Shown: in pieces, positions 15,890 to 24,209 of the stretch | Layout: each line of letters opens with the position of its first letter | How positions within the stretch are numbered: the stretch's first letter is position 1 | Origin: ZC4RG35 sp964388105 | Lineage (GTDB): Bacteria; Actinomycetota; Acidimicrobiia; Spongiisociales; ZC4RG35 | Direction: 5' to 3' | Length of the DNA stretch: 64,000 bases | Assembly (NCBI GenBank): GCA_964388105.1 | Contig: CAYLYQ010000001.1 | Location: forward strand, 1-64,000 | Program-made: the position numbers and the translations under genes | The notes under the pieces: model-generated | Database searches by the model: none | Told to the model about the DNA's origin: nothing | What the model saw: the letters and a program-made list of their open reading frames with translations, nothing else

Positions 15890-17406
15890 CCGGCGGCGCC
15901 GGAACGAGGACGATGGCGTTCCTCCGCAAAGACCTGATGGAGGTGTTGCGTCAGCCGAGGCTGGTCCTCATGCTCATCGTCGGGCCCTTCCTGATACTGC
16001 TTGCATTCGGCCTGGGCTACGACGCTTCCCGGCCTCCCCTCGAGGCCGTTCTCGTCCTCGATGAGGAGAGCCCCCAGAACCGTCAGGAGCTGGAGGAAGC
16101 ACTCGGAGCGGGGATCTCCCTCGCTCAGGTGACCGCCGATGAGTCGTCGGCGCGGCGGCGGCTCGCCGACGGACAGGTCGATCTCGTCATCGTCGTCCCG
16201 CCAGACGCTGCCGACCAGGTCCGGGCGAACGAACGGGCGACGATCGAGATCTACCACGCACAGATCGATCCTTTCGAGCGGGAGTTCGTCAACCTGGCTG
16301 CCGCGTCGGCCGTCGAGGAGCTCAACCGATCCATTCTCCGGCAGGCTGTCGTCGAGGGGCAGCGGGAGTCAGCTGACCTCGAAGAGCAGCTTCCCCGCGC
16401 CCGGGCGGCCGTGGACTCGATGCTCGCCGCCAGCGAGCAAGGGCGGGACCCGTCTCCTGCCGACCAGCTCACCCTGCAGCAGAGCCTCATCGGGCTCACC
16501 ACTCTTGCCGGTTACCGGGCCGGGGTCCTGGCCGGGATCGGCCCGGAGGCCGAGGACGCCGCAGGATGGGAGGCGCTCGGCCGCATCGACGGGAACTCGT
16601 CCACCGTGCGGGATCCGTCTACCCCGGCGGACGAGCGAAGGGCGGCACTGGAACAGCTCTCGTCCGACCTCGAGATCGTCGAGTCGGATCTGGCGACCTT
16701 CCGGGACGTGGATGCCGACGTCCTCGTCAGCCCCTTCCGCTCCGAGGCCAGCAACGTCAGCGGGGTCTCGGTCGGATTCTCCGACTTCTACGTCCCCGGC
16801 GTGGTCGCCCTGCTCCTGCAGCACCTCGCGATCACCTTCGCCGGGCTTTCGTTGGTGAGGGAGCGTGTCCTCGGTTCCGTCGAGCTCTTCCGCGTGGCGC
16901 CGGTGAGCGCGGGCGAGACCCTCGCGGGCAAGTACCTCGCCTACCTGCTCCTGGCGGCTCTGGTCGCAGCTGCTCTCGTGGCGGCCGCCGTCTTCGGATT
17001 CGGGTTCACCGTCGCGGGCAACTGGGCTTGGTTCGCGGTGATCGCCGTGCTCGTGATCATGGCCTCCCTGGGCCTCGGGTTCGTCATCTCCGCCCTGGTG
17101 AGGAGTGAGAGCGAGGCGATCCAGTACGCCATGATGCTGCTGTTGATCTCGATCTTCTTCAGCGGCTTCTTCCTCCCCATCGACCGCCTCATCGCGCCCG
17201 TCCAGGTCGTGTCCTGGCTGCTGCCCGCCACCTACGGCATCGAAGCGCTGCAACAAGTGGCCTTCGAGGGCCGGGCTCCCGACATGTCCCTCGTTGCCGG
17301 TGCTGCCGCCTACGCAGTGGTGACTCTGGCGGCCGCCTTGCTCCTCACTCGCCGGCAGGGGATCACCACCCACGTGAGGGCCGCCGAGGCCCAGCCCGCC
17401 ACCTAG
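15886..17406 (+). CDS. ABC-2 type transporter permease
   Basis: The product has about 506 residues from the GTG at 15886, which overlaps the ATPase stop. It has one N-terminal membrane segment (RLVLMLIVGPFLILLAFGLGY), a large extracytoplasmic domain of about 290 residues, and five or six C-terminal membrane helices (for example YLLLAALVAAALVAAAVFGFGF and AMMLLLISIFFSGFFLPIDRL), the ABC2_membrane_3 layout. It pairs with the preceding ATPase to export a drug, lipid or other hydrophobic compound. The large external domain is longer than in simple drug exporters. Confidence 0.92.
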   Translation: MTGGAGTRTMAFLRKDLMEVLRQPRLVLMLIVGPFLILLAFGLGYDASRPPLEAVLVLDEESPQNRQELEEALGAGISLAQVTADESSARRRLADGQVDLVIVVPPDAADQVRANERATIEIYHAQIDPFEREFVNLAAASAVEELNRSILRQAVVEGQRESADLEEQLPRARAAVDSMLAASEQGRDPSPADQLTLQQSLIGLTTLAGYRAGVLAGIGPEAEDAAGWEALGRIDGNSSTVRDPSTPADERRAALEQLSSDLEIVESDLATFRDVDADVLVSPFRSEASNVSGVSVGFSDFYVPGVVALLLQHLAITFAGLSLVRERVLGSVELFRVAPVSAGETLAGKYLAYLLLAALVAAALVAAAVFGFGFTVAGNWAWFAVIAVLVIMASLGLGFVISALVRSESEAIQYAMMLLLISIFFSGFFLPIDRLIAPVQVVSWLLPATYGIEALQQVAFEGRAPDMSLVAGAAAYAVVTLAAALLLTRRQGITTHVRAAEAQPAT

Positions 17407-17416
17407 ATTCAAGGCC

Positions 17417-17977
17417 ATGGACGAGCCAGCTTTCGTCATCGACCCCGAAACGCTCCGTGACCGACCGGCCGACGAGTCGGCCGCCAGGGCGAGGCTCGTC
17501 GAGCTCGAGGCCATGGGAGAGGAGGGCGACGCGGCGAGGGTTCCCCTCCTCCGGATGCTCGGAGAGGTCGACCAGGCTTGCGAGCTGGGCTGGCGCGTCC
17601 TGGCCCGCGCCGGCGGCCCATCGGACGCCGAAGCCCTCGCCACCTCGGGAGTCGTGCCCGTCGACGCGGCCAAGGCGGCGATCCGCCTGGCCCACGCCCT
17701 GCACTGGAAGGGCGACTTTGCGACTGCAGGTGACCTCTATTCCACAGTCATCAGGTCACTGGCCAACGCCAACATGGAAAAGGACCCGAGGGTTCCCGAG
17801 TTGGAGGCGTACGCCCATCAGCACCTGGGCAAGATGAGGTTCGACGAGGGGAAGCTCGATGTCGCCAGGTTTCACTTCGAGCACGCTCTCGATCTGAGGG
17901 AGAAGACCGGGGCGCCGGCCGACCAGATCGAGTCCACCCGCCAGGCGCTGGCCCGGGTGTCCCAGCTCAACGACTGA
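17417..17977 (+). CDS. TPR-like helical repeat protein
   Basis: The 186-residue soluble protein has an N-terminal acidic helical part and a C-terminal pair of tetratricopeptide-like repeats (AAIRLAHALHWKGDFATAGDLYSTVI, then AYAHQHLGKMRFDEGKLDVA with HFEHALDLREKTG). TPR proteins mediate protein-protein contacts; no catalytic feature is visible. It begins 10 bases after the permease gene and ends 35 bases before the acyltransferase gene, so it may be in one transcript with either. Confidence 0.72.
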   Translation: MDEPAFVIDPETLRDRPADESAARARLVELEAMGEEGDAARVPLLRMLGEVDQACELGWRVLARAGGPSDAEALATSGVVPVDAAKAAIRLAHALHWKGDFATAGDLYSTVIRSLANANMEKDPRVPELEAYAHQHLGKMRFDEGKLDVARFHFEHALDLREKTGAPADQIESTRQALARVSQLND

Positions 17978-18012
17978 GTCGATCGACTCCGCCGACCCTA
18001 CGATTCGGGGTG

Positions 18013-19431
18013 ATGGCCGACTTCCACTACGAGCCGCTCAGCTACCTCGACGCCTCGTTCCTCGCGCTCGAGAGCCCGACGACCCACATGCATGTCGCCG
18101 GGGTCGCCATCTTCGACGCCGGTGCCCTCCAGACCGCCGGCGGCGGCATCGACATCGGCCGGATCCGCGACCACGTCATGTCCAAGCTCCAGTACATCCC
18201 GCGCTACCGCCAGCGACTCGAGTGGGTCCCCTACGACCGGCGCCCGGTCTGGGTGGACGACGACCGGTTCGACTTCGACTACCACGTCCACCACATCTCC
18301 CTCCCCCGCCCGGGCTCCGACGCCCAACTGAAGGAGCTCGCCGGGCGGATCATGTCGACGAAGCTCGACCGCGGCCGACCCCTGTGGGAACTGTGGATGG
18401 TGGAGGGCATCGAGGGCAATCGGTTCGCGGTCATCGCCAAGATCCACCACTGCATGATCGACGGCGTTTCGAGTGTTGACCTGACCACCATCCTCCTCAA
18501 TGTGGTGCCGACCTCGGAGATCGAGGCGATACCGGAGTGGGAGCCCCGTCCTGCCCCCACGCCCACCCAGCTGGCGGTTGCCGAGGCGGCGAAACTGACC
18601 CGCCGCACCATCGATCGACTCTCCCATCTCGGCGAGAGCATCAAGGAGGGCATCGGCATCGCCGAGCGCACCAAGGACAAGTCGGCTGCCGCGTTGAGCT
18701 CGCTCCGGTCCGGGTGGCTCACACCCGCAGGGAGGACACCCCTGAACCCCGACCTGGGCCCCAACCGCCGGTTCAACTGGGTCGATCTCGACCTGGATGT
18801 GGTGAAGGAGATCAAGGCCGGTCTCGGAGGCTCGGTCAACGACGCCGTGCTCTCCATCGCGACAGGAGCCGTGCGGAGCTTCCTGGTCGAAGAGAGAGGC
18901 TACGAGCCCGGAAACGAGCCGTTCCGGATCATGAACCCGGTCTCGACTCGGAGCCGGGACCAGCGGGGCAAGCTGGGCAACCAGGTCGCGATGTGGCTGA
19001 TCGAGCTGCCGATGTCGGAGCCCGACCCGGTGGCCCGACACGAGGCCATCAAGGCCCGCACGGCCGAATTGAAGAGGGAGAACCACGCCCTCGGCGCGGC
19101 GACGCTCGTCGAGCTCAGCGCCGGCACTCCCCTGACCCTCCTGTCCCTCGCCAACCGGGTGGTCGGTCCGAAGATGCGGCCGTTCAACATGACCGTGACC
19201 AATGTCCCCGGCCCCCAGTTCCCGATGTACCTACTCGAGGCGGAAATGCTCGCCAACTACCCGATGGTCCCGCTCTGGGCACAACACGGGGTCGGCATCG
19301 CCCTCTTCTCGTACAACGGAAAGCTGCACTGGGGCATCCAGGCCGACTACGACACCCTGCCTGACACTCCGGCCTTCACGGCCCACATAGTCCGCGCCGC
19401 GGATGAGCTGAGAGAGCTGGCCAAGGCTTGA
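18013..19431 (+). CDS. Wax ester synthase / diacylglycerol acyltransferase (WS/DGAT)
   Basis: The 472-residue protein has the catalytic HHxxxDG motif as HHCMIDG at residues 145-151, the N-terminal LSYLDASFLALES segment typical of the family, and a DUF1298-type C-terminal domain including NVPGPQFPMYL. These enzymes make wax esters or triacylglycerol from acyl-CoA at the inner membrane face, for carbon storage. Either the ATG at 18013 or the GTG at 18010 could be the start. The next gene starts inside its stop codon (TTGA). Confidence 0.94.
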   Translation: MADFHYEPLSYLDASFLALESPTTHMHVAGVAIFDAGALQTAGGGIDIGRIRDHVMSKLQYIPRYRQRLEWVPYDRRPVWVDDDRFDFDYHVHHISLPRPGSDAQLKELAGRIMSTKLDRGRPLWELWMVEGIEGNRFAVIAKIHHCMIDGVSSVDLTTILLNVVPTSEIEAIPEWEPRPAPTPTQLAVAEAAKLTRRTIDRLSHLGESIKEGIGIAERTKDKSAAALSSLRSGWLTPAGRTPLNPDLGPNRRFNWVDLDLDVVKEIKAGLGGSVNDAVLSIATGAVRSFLVEERGYEPGNEPFRIMNPVSTRSRDQRGKLGNQVAMWLIELPMSEPDPVARHEAIKARTAELKRENHALGAATLVELSAGTPLTLLSLANRVVGPKMRPFNMTVTNVPGPQFPMYLLEAEMLANYPMVPLWAQHGVGIALFSYNGKLHWGIQADYDTLPDTPAFTAHIVRAADELRELAKA

Positions 19432-20321
19432 CGACCGCTGCCGCCCTGGTCGGGGCGACCATCATCTCGTTCTCCGCGATCTTCTACACGCTCTCCGGCG
19501 CGGACGCGGTCACCGGCGGGTTCTTCCGGGCGGCGCTCGCCCTACCGGTCCTGTTCGTGATCTGGTGGCTGCGTCGGGACCAGGACCAACGCCCCCGACG
19601 CGACCGGATCATCACCTTCGCGGCCGGGATCGCCTTCGGCTTCGACATGTGGGTCTGGCATACGTCGATCGAGTACATCGGGACGGGTCTGGCGACGCTC
19701 CTCGCCAACACCCAGGTGGTGTTCGTCGCCATCGCCGCGTGGCTCTTCTTCGGTGACAAGCCGCGACGGCTGGTACTGGCGGCCATCCCAGTGGTCCTGG
19801 TCGGCGTCGCTCTCGTCGCCGGTGTCGGGCAGGGCGACGCCTTCGGCGAGGATCCGGTCCGGGGGACCCTTCTGGCCCTGGCTGCGGCCGTCTTCTACAC
19901 GATCTTCATCCTGGTGTTGAAGTTCGCCAACAGCTCCCGGGCCCCAGCGGCAGGCCCGCTCCTGGATGTCACGGCGGGTGGGACGCTCACCATCCTGGCC
20001 ATCGGGCTCCTCGGGCCGGGGATCGACTTCGCCCAGACGTGGCCTGCGGCGGGCTGGCTGCTCGCCCTCGCTCTCGGCCCGCAGGTCGTGGCCTGGCTCC
20101 TCATCGGCTACGCCCTCCCCCGCCTCCCGGCATCGGAGACCGCGACCATCGTCCTGCTCCAGCCGGCGCTCACCTTGATCTGGGGAGCGGTCATCTTCGC
20201 CGAGCGGCCGTCGCCGCTGCAGATCACCGGTGCGGTGGTCGTGATGATCGGCGTCGCCCTCGTCGCCCTCTCGGGCTCGAGAGCACGGTCGTCGGCGCAG
20301 CCCGTCCCCGAGGCGGCCTAG
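19428..20321 (+). CDS. EamA/DMT-family transporter
   Basis: The 297-residue protein has ten predicted membrane helices formed by two EamA repeats (first about residues 5-125, second about 140-285). Characteristic segments are GGFFRAALALPVLF and the repeat end PSPLQITGAVVVMIGVALVAL. DMT exporters move metabolites or drugs out of the cell; the substrate is not predictable. The start is a TTG overlapping the acyltransferase stop codon. Its own stop overlaps that of the convergent CvpA-like gene in CTAG (20318-20321). Confidence 0.9.
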   Translation: MTTAAALVGATIISFSAIFYTLSGADAVTGGFFRAALALPVLFVIWWLRRDQDQRPRRDRIITFAAGIAFGFDMWVWHTSIEYIGTGLATLLANTQVVFVAIAAWLFFGDKPRRLVLAAIPVVLVGVALVAGVGQGDAFGEDPVRGTLLALAAAVFYTIFILVLKFANSSRAPAAGPLLDVTAGGTLTILAIGLLGPGIDFAQTWPAAGWLLALALGPQVVAWLLIGYALPRLPASETATIVLLQPALTLIWGAVIFAERPSPLQITGAVVVMIGVALVALSGSRARSSAQPVPEAA

Positions 20322-21271
20322 CCACCCAGGACGATCAGGACGAGCCGTCCGGTCGGACCGTCGACCACGGCGACACCCGCACGGTCGAACCTCCCCTCCA
20401 CGACCACCGACCCCGTCTCCTCATCGGCCAGAATCGCGTCCAAGGCCGCCAGGGACGTGCTGGCGAGGGCGACGACATCGGAGCACTGAGACAGGAGGAT
20501 GTAGGCCTCGGCTTCGGTGAGGCAATCGGCATCCCTTGCCAGACGGCCGGTCAGATAGGAATCGGCCGCCCGCCGCTCGGCGAATGCGACCAGTGCGTCG
20601 CTCGACACCAGCAACGGGACGTCGGCACCGGTGCGGCGCCGGTTGAGCTCCGTGAGGACCATCTCCGCCTCGGCGCGGACCTGGCGAACCTCATCGGCTG
20701 CGGGCGGAGGAAACTCGGCGACCTCACCGTGACGCGGGACCACACGCCCCGACCCGAATATCGACTGGATGGAGTGCAGGGTGGCGAGCACGGACTCGCC
20801 GGCGAGACGGTGGAACAGACGCTGTGGCCACGCGTCGGGACCCGCCACAGTCTCCACCACAACTGACCGGTCCAGTTGGTCGTCCCAGCTCTCCGGGAGC
20901 GGCAGTGCCCGTGCCACGTTGACGACGACCACGAGCAGCACCAGCGCCCAGAGCAGCGCCAGCACGGAGCCTCCGATGCGGTTGAGCATGTTGAGCCCGG
21001 GAAGCCGCATGACGCCGGTGAGCACGGTGGCGCCGATGCCGAGGACGATCCCCAGGAGGACGAACAGCGCAATGCCTCCGGCGATCCGGCTCGCCTCGGG
21101 GGGCCATCCGAAGCTCCGGGACAGGAAGTCGCCGACCACGCCGCCCAGACGAAAGGCAAGAAGCGTCCCCAGGACGAGGCCCACCAGGCCGAGTGCCTCC
21201 CGCACCAGGCCCCGCACCCAGCCGCGGACGGCGAGCCAGGCCAGATAGGCGCCGAGGATGACATCGAGCAT
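20318..21271 (-). CDS. CvpA-type membrane protein with degenerate CAP/SCP-like C-terminal domain
   Basis: The first ~125 residues are a CvpA/colicin V production-type domain with four membrane segments (AYLAWLAVRGWVRGLVREALG, FVLLGIVLGIGATVLTGV, ALLWALVLLVVVVNV). After a linker, about residues 190-317 resemble a CAP/SCP (cysteine-rich secretory protein) domain: LNRRRTGADVPLLVSSDALVAFAERRA and the closing strands FDRAGVAVVDGPTGRLVLIV. CvpA domains in Actinobacteria are often fused to an external enzyme (MarP has a protease), so the C-terminal domain is probably outside the cytoplasm. The usual CAP histidines are not obvious, so it may bind rather than catalyse. Confidence 0.82.
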   Translation of the reverse strand: MLDVILGAYLAWLAVRGWVRGLVREALGLVGLVLGTLLAFRLGGVVGDFLSRSFGWPPEASRIAGGIALFVLLGIVLGIGATVLTGVMRLPGLNMLNRIGGSVLALLWALVLLVVVVNVARALPLPESWDDQLDRSVVVETVAGPDAWPQRLFHRLAGESVLATLHSIQSIFGSGRVVPRHGEVAEFPPPAADEVRQVRAEAEMVLTELNRRRTGADVPLLVSSDALVAFAERRAADSYLTGRLARDADCLTEAEAYILLSQCSDVVALASTSLAALDAILADEETGSVVVEGRFDRAGVAVVDGPTGRLVLIVLGG

Positions 21272-21337
21272 GAGCGGTCAACGTACTTTGGAGTTGGTCC
21301 CCCGGAGCGGAACGACAGGGGAAAGAAGTCCAGTCGT

Positions 21338-21760
21338 CTAGCCCTCGGTCCAGTCCCAAGTTCGTGTCTGCGATGGGATGATCCGGATCACATAGCCGGG
21401 CTCGGGATAGTCCTGGACCAATTGGTCGGCGTGGTCCTCGTCGTAGTACCGCTTGGCGGTACGCCACATGACCCCGAAGTAGTCGTCCTCGGTCACTGTC
21501 GCCTCGCCCCGGAACTCGATCCCGCGATAAGGCGGTTGCGGGGTTGAGATCACGATCGTGACCCGGGGGTCTCGTCGAATGTGAGTCACCTTGCCGGCGG
21601 ATCCCTGATCGACCCAGATGGAGATACCCCCGTCCCGCCACTCGAACCAGACCGGCGAGAGAAGAACGGTGTCATCCTTCCGTCGAGTGGCGAGCACGGC
21701 CACGATGGGCAATTCGAGCATGTCGCTGACGCTCTCCGGAACCACTGAGCCTTCAGCCAT
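21338..21760 (-). CDS. PPOX-class (pyridoxamine 5'-phosphate oxidase-like) flavin/F420-binding protein
   Basis: The 140-residue protein has the split-barrel pattern of small FMN/F420 proteins: MLELPIVAVLATRRKDDTV, SPVWFEWRDGGISIWVD, GSAGKVTHIRRDPRVTIVIS, and YRGIEFRGEATV. These act on or bind FMN or F420 and often reduce unsaturated or quinone-like substrates. The cofactor cannot be decided from the sequence. It is separated by 23 bases from the upstream AlaX gene and is likely the last gene of that transcript. Confidence 0.88.
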   Translation of the reverse strand: MAEGSVVPESVSDMLELPIVAVLATRRKDDTVLLSPVWFEWRDGGISIWVDQGSAGKVTHIRRDPRVTIVISTPQPPYRGIEFRGEATVTEDDYFGVMWRTAKRYYDEDHADQLVQDYPEPGYVIRIIPSQTRTWDWTEG

Positions 21761-21783
21761 TCCGCGAGGCTACGCGAGCCCCG

Positions 21784-22512
21784 TCAGACGATGCGGATGC
21801 GCATCCGCTTGTTCTCGCGCCCCTTGGACTCGGTCTTGATCACTTCGACCCGGCCCACCTCCAGCGTGGAGGCGACGTGGGTGCCGCCGTCGGCCTGACG
21901 GTCGAGCCCCACGATGTCGACCACCCGGATCTCCTTGACGAACTCGGGGATCAGGTTGACCTTGGTGCGGATCAGATCCGGGTCCTTCAATGCCTCGTCC
22001 CGGGCCATCTCGATGATCTCGGTGGGATACCCCTTGACCAGCTCGGCGTTGAGACGATCCTCCACCATCTTCCCGAATTCGACCGTGATCCCGTCGAGCT
22101 CGAAGTCCATGCGCGCCTCACCGGGCGTCATGTTGCCGCCGGTCACCTTGGCCCCGAAGTCCCTGAACACGACCCCGGACAGGGCGTGAAGCGCGGTGTG
22201 GGTGCGCATGGTCAGATACCGGCGGTCCCAGTCGATCACCGCTTCCACCGGCGTCCCCGGGTCAGGGAGCAGCGAACCCGGGGCGACTTGATGGAAAGGG
22301 ACACCGTCCTTGCGGAAAGTGTCCACCACCTCGACCTCGCCGCCGTCCCACCGGATGATCCCCACGTCGCCTGGCTGTCCTCCGCCACGCGAGTAGAAGA
22401 CGGTGCGATCCAAGACGATGCCGTCCTCGAAGACCGACAGCACGGCGCCTTCGCTGGCCGTGAGGTACGAGTCCTTGGGAGCGATCTCCTCCACGGGTCC
22501 GCCAGCGGCCAT
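21784..22512 (-). CDS. Alanyl-tRNA editing protein (AlaX family)
   Basis: The 242-residue protein corresponds to the editing half of alanyl-tRNA synthetase and should hydrolyse mischarged Ser- or Gly-tRNA(Ala). The start motif FYSRGGGQPGDVG and the zinc motif HTALH (H105, H109) are present. The second zinc motif, normally CxxxH, reads DGGTH (D208, H212), so the cysteine ligand is replaced by aspartate. A late DIVGLDRQ segment and basic C-terminus match the medium-length AlaX group. The ATG overlaps the upstream hydrolase stop (TGATG), which indicates coupled translation. Confidence 0.92.
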   Translation of the reverse strand: MAAGGPVEEIAPKDSYLTASEGAVLSVFEDGIVLDRTVFYSRGGGQPGDVGIIRWDGGEVEVVDTFRKDGVPFHQVAPGSLLPDPGTPVEAVIDWDRRYLTMRTHTALHALSGVVFRDFGAKVTGGNMTPGEARMDFELDGITVEFGKMVEDRLNAELVKGYPTEIIEMARDEALKDPDLIRTKVNLIPEFVKEIRVVDIVGLDRQADGGTHVASTLEVGRVEVIKTESKGRENKRMRIRIV

Positions 22513-23069
22513 CAGCGTGGTGTCTCCTCATTCGGGGTGAAGGCCGGGCCGTGCCCCGGAATGACGATCCGGGCGACCTCGAGCACCCGGGCGCGTCCGG
22601 CATGGAGCGCCTCCGGATCCGTCGAGTAGGGGTCTTCGGGCGGGTGGGTGGCCGTCCACCAGAGATGGGTCAGCGCAAGAGTGCCGTCGTCGGTCTCCAC
22701 GAGCGTGGTGATGTCCTGGGGCGTGTGGCCCGGCGTCTCCCAGAGCGTCACACCCGGTGCCACTTCGAAGCCCTCGGCCGCGCGGGAGGTCCACTCGTCG
22801 TTGCGGTAGGTCGCCCAGTGGTCGTGAACCGAGGCGTTGGCGAACAGGGCGATGTTGATGGTGTGATCAGGATGGTGATGGGAGATGATGACGTCGGTCA
22901 CTTCCTCCGGCGAGTGCCCGTGCGCGGCGAGCGGGTCGAGAATGGCGGCCCGGGAGGCCACCATTCCGGGGTCGACGACGATCAGCGCGCCTTGCGCCTC
23001 GATGAGGGACACCGACGAGCCGACGCGTCCGCCGAGATAACCGGCGCTGAGGACGTGGACCGAAGGCAC
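22512..23069 (-). CDS. Metallo-beta-lactamase-fold hydrolase
   Basis: The 185-residue protein has the metal-binding HHHPDH motif at residues 64-69, ETPGHTPQDIT (about 114-124) and a late IVIPGHGPAF motif, which together give the usual two-metal site. Short single-domain members of this fold include glyoxalase II-like and MBLAC1-like hydrolases; the substrate is unknown. The start is GTG. It is the first gene of a likely transcript leading into AlaX and the PPOX protein. Confidence 0.9.
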   Translation of the reverse strand: MPSVHVLSAGYLGGRVGSSVSLIEAQGALIVVDPGMVASRAAILDPLAAHGHSPEEVTDVIISHHHPDHTINIALFANASVHDHWATYRNDEWTSRAAEGFEVAPGVTLWETPGHTPQDITTLVETDDGTLALTHLWWTATHPPEDPYSTDPEALHAGRARVLEVARIVIPGHGPAFTPNEETPR

Positions 23070-23078
23070 GGGACGAGT

Positions 23079-24164
23079 CTAGGAACCGCCGGACAGTGGG
23101 ATGATCCCCGCCCAGTGCACCGCGTACCCCTCCAGCACGGTCGTGGCGGCATTGTCTTCCAGATCGATGAGGGTCAGGCCTCTCGGCGACCCCGGCACGG
23201 CGACGAACCCCGGGCCCGCCCAGTAGAGCTCGCTCGAGAGCGTGGGTGCCGGATGGCGGAGGACCGGGGCTCCCTCCTGGCGATCGAACACCGTGATCAT
23301 CCCTGCCGCGAGCATCGCCACCTTGGAGCCGTCGGGCGAGATGGAGGCATCGACCAGATCGGGTGCGGCCGAGAGGACCAGCGAACCGATACGCCCGCCT
23401 TCCAGGATCAGCGACCCCTCACGGAGAACGAGGAACTCTCCGTCCCGGGAATCGAGGAACTGTCCCCTGTATGGAGTCACACCGTCGGCGGTGATCACCT
23501 CGAATCCCCCTGCCCCGCCCACGGCCCATCCCCAGTCGCCGAAGGCCAGCATCGGTCCGGGATAGTCGGGACCGAGGTCGACTTGCAGCTTGGGGATCGG
23601 GTAGGCACTCGCCTCGTAGAGACCCCACGAACCCTCATCGAATCGCAGGAAGCCGATTCTTCCGGGGGCCGTGTCGTGCCAGGCGAAGCTGTCGACTCCG
23701 GACACGACGGGCGAGATGGCCGTGGAGCGGCCCAGTGAGAGCACCCCGCCCTCGACATCGGGGAGGTCGCTGAGCGACGCGATCCAGGCGCCGGACAGGT
23801 CGATGTCGAACCCGTCGCTCGCCGTCACCGGTATGCCCCTGGTGTTGGGGCCTCTGGCGAGAGGCCACAGCAGGTACTCGAACCCGGCCGGACTCTCGAC
23901 GATGGCCACCAGCGCATCCTCGAAGCCGGAGACAGTCCTCGCCAGCCCCACCGCTCCCTCCTCTTCCCCGGGGGCGAGAGGCGTCCCCGGGGTGTCGTCG
24001 ACGGTCGACTCGGTCGGCTGGGAGACCACCGGACCGAAGAAAACGGCACCCGCCATGACTCCGACGACGAAGGCAGCGAGCAGGGGAAGCCAGGGCCGGT
24101 TGGCGCGCGCGGACCGGGGTCGCTCGACCTCTGCTTCCTCGATCACCTGGACACTGCCGGCCAC
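23079..24164 (-). CDS. Membrane-anchored, beta-rich extracytoplasmic protein of unknown function
   Basis: The 361-residue protein has a short cytoplasmic N-terminus, one membrane segment (LPLLAAFVVGVMAGAVFFG, about residues 27-45), a Thr/Pro-rich linker and a long external region with repeated strand patterns (LSGAWIASLSDLP, VDASISPDGSKVAMLAAG, LTLIDLEDNAATTVLEG). The repeats resemble beta-propeller blades (WD40/TolB-like), with SPDGSKVA as a typical TolB-type motif. No catalytic residues are evident. The start is GTG. It ends 9 bases before the metallo-hydrolase gene on the same strand. Confidence 0.75.
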   Translation of the reverse strand: MAGSVQVIEEAEVERPRSARANRPWLPLLAAFVVGVMAGAVFFGPVVSQPTESTVDDTPGTPLAPGEEEGAVGLARTVSGFEDALVAIVESPAGFEYLLWPLARGPNTRGIPVTASDGFDIDLSGAWIASLSDLPDVEGGVLSLGRSTAISPVVSGVDSFAWHDTAPGRIGFLRFDEGSWGLYEASAYPIPKLQVDLGPDYPGPMLAFGDWGWAVGGAGGFEVITADGVTPYRGQFLDSRDGEFLVLREGSLILEGGRIGSLVLSAAPDLVDASISPDGSKVAMLAAGMITVFDRQEGAPVLRHPAPTLSSELYWAGPGFVAVPGSPRGLTLIDLEDNAATTVLEGYAVHWAGIIPLSGGS

Positions 24165-24209
24165 GGCTGAACGCTAGGCGGTCCGGGGCCACTTGTCTCC
24201 AGGAATCGA

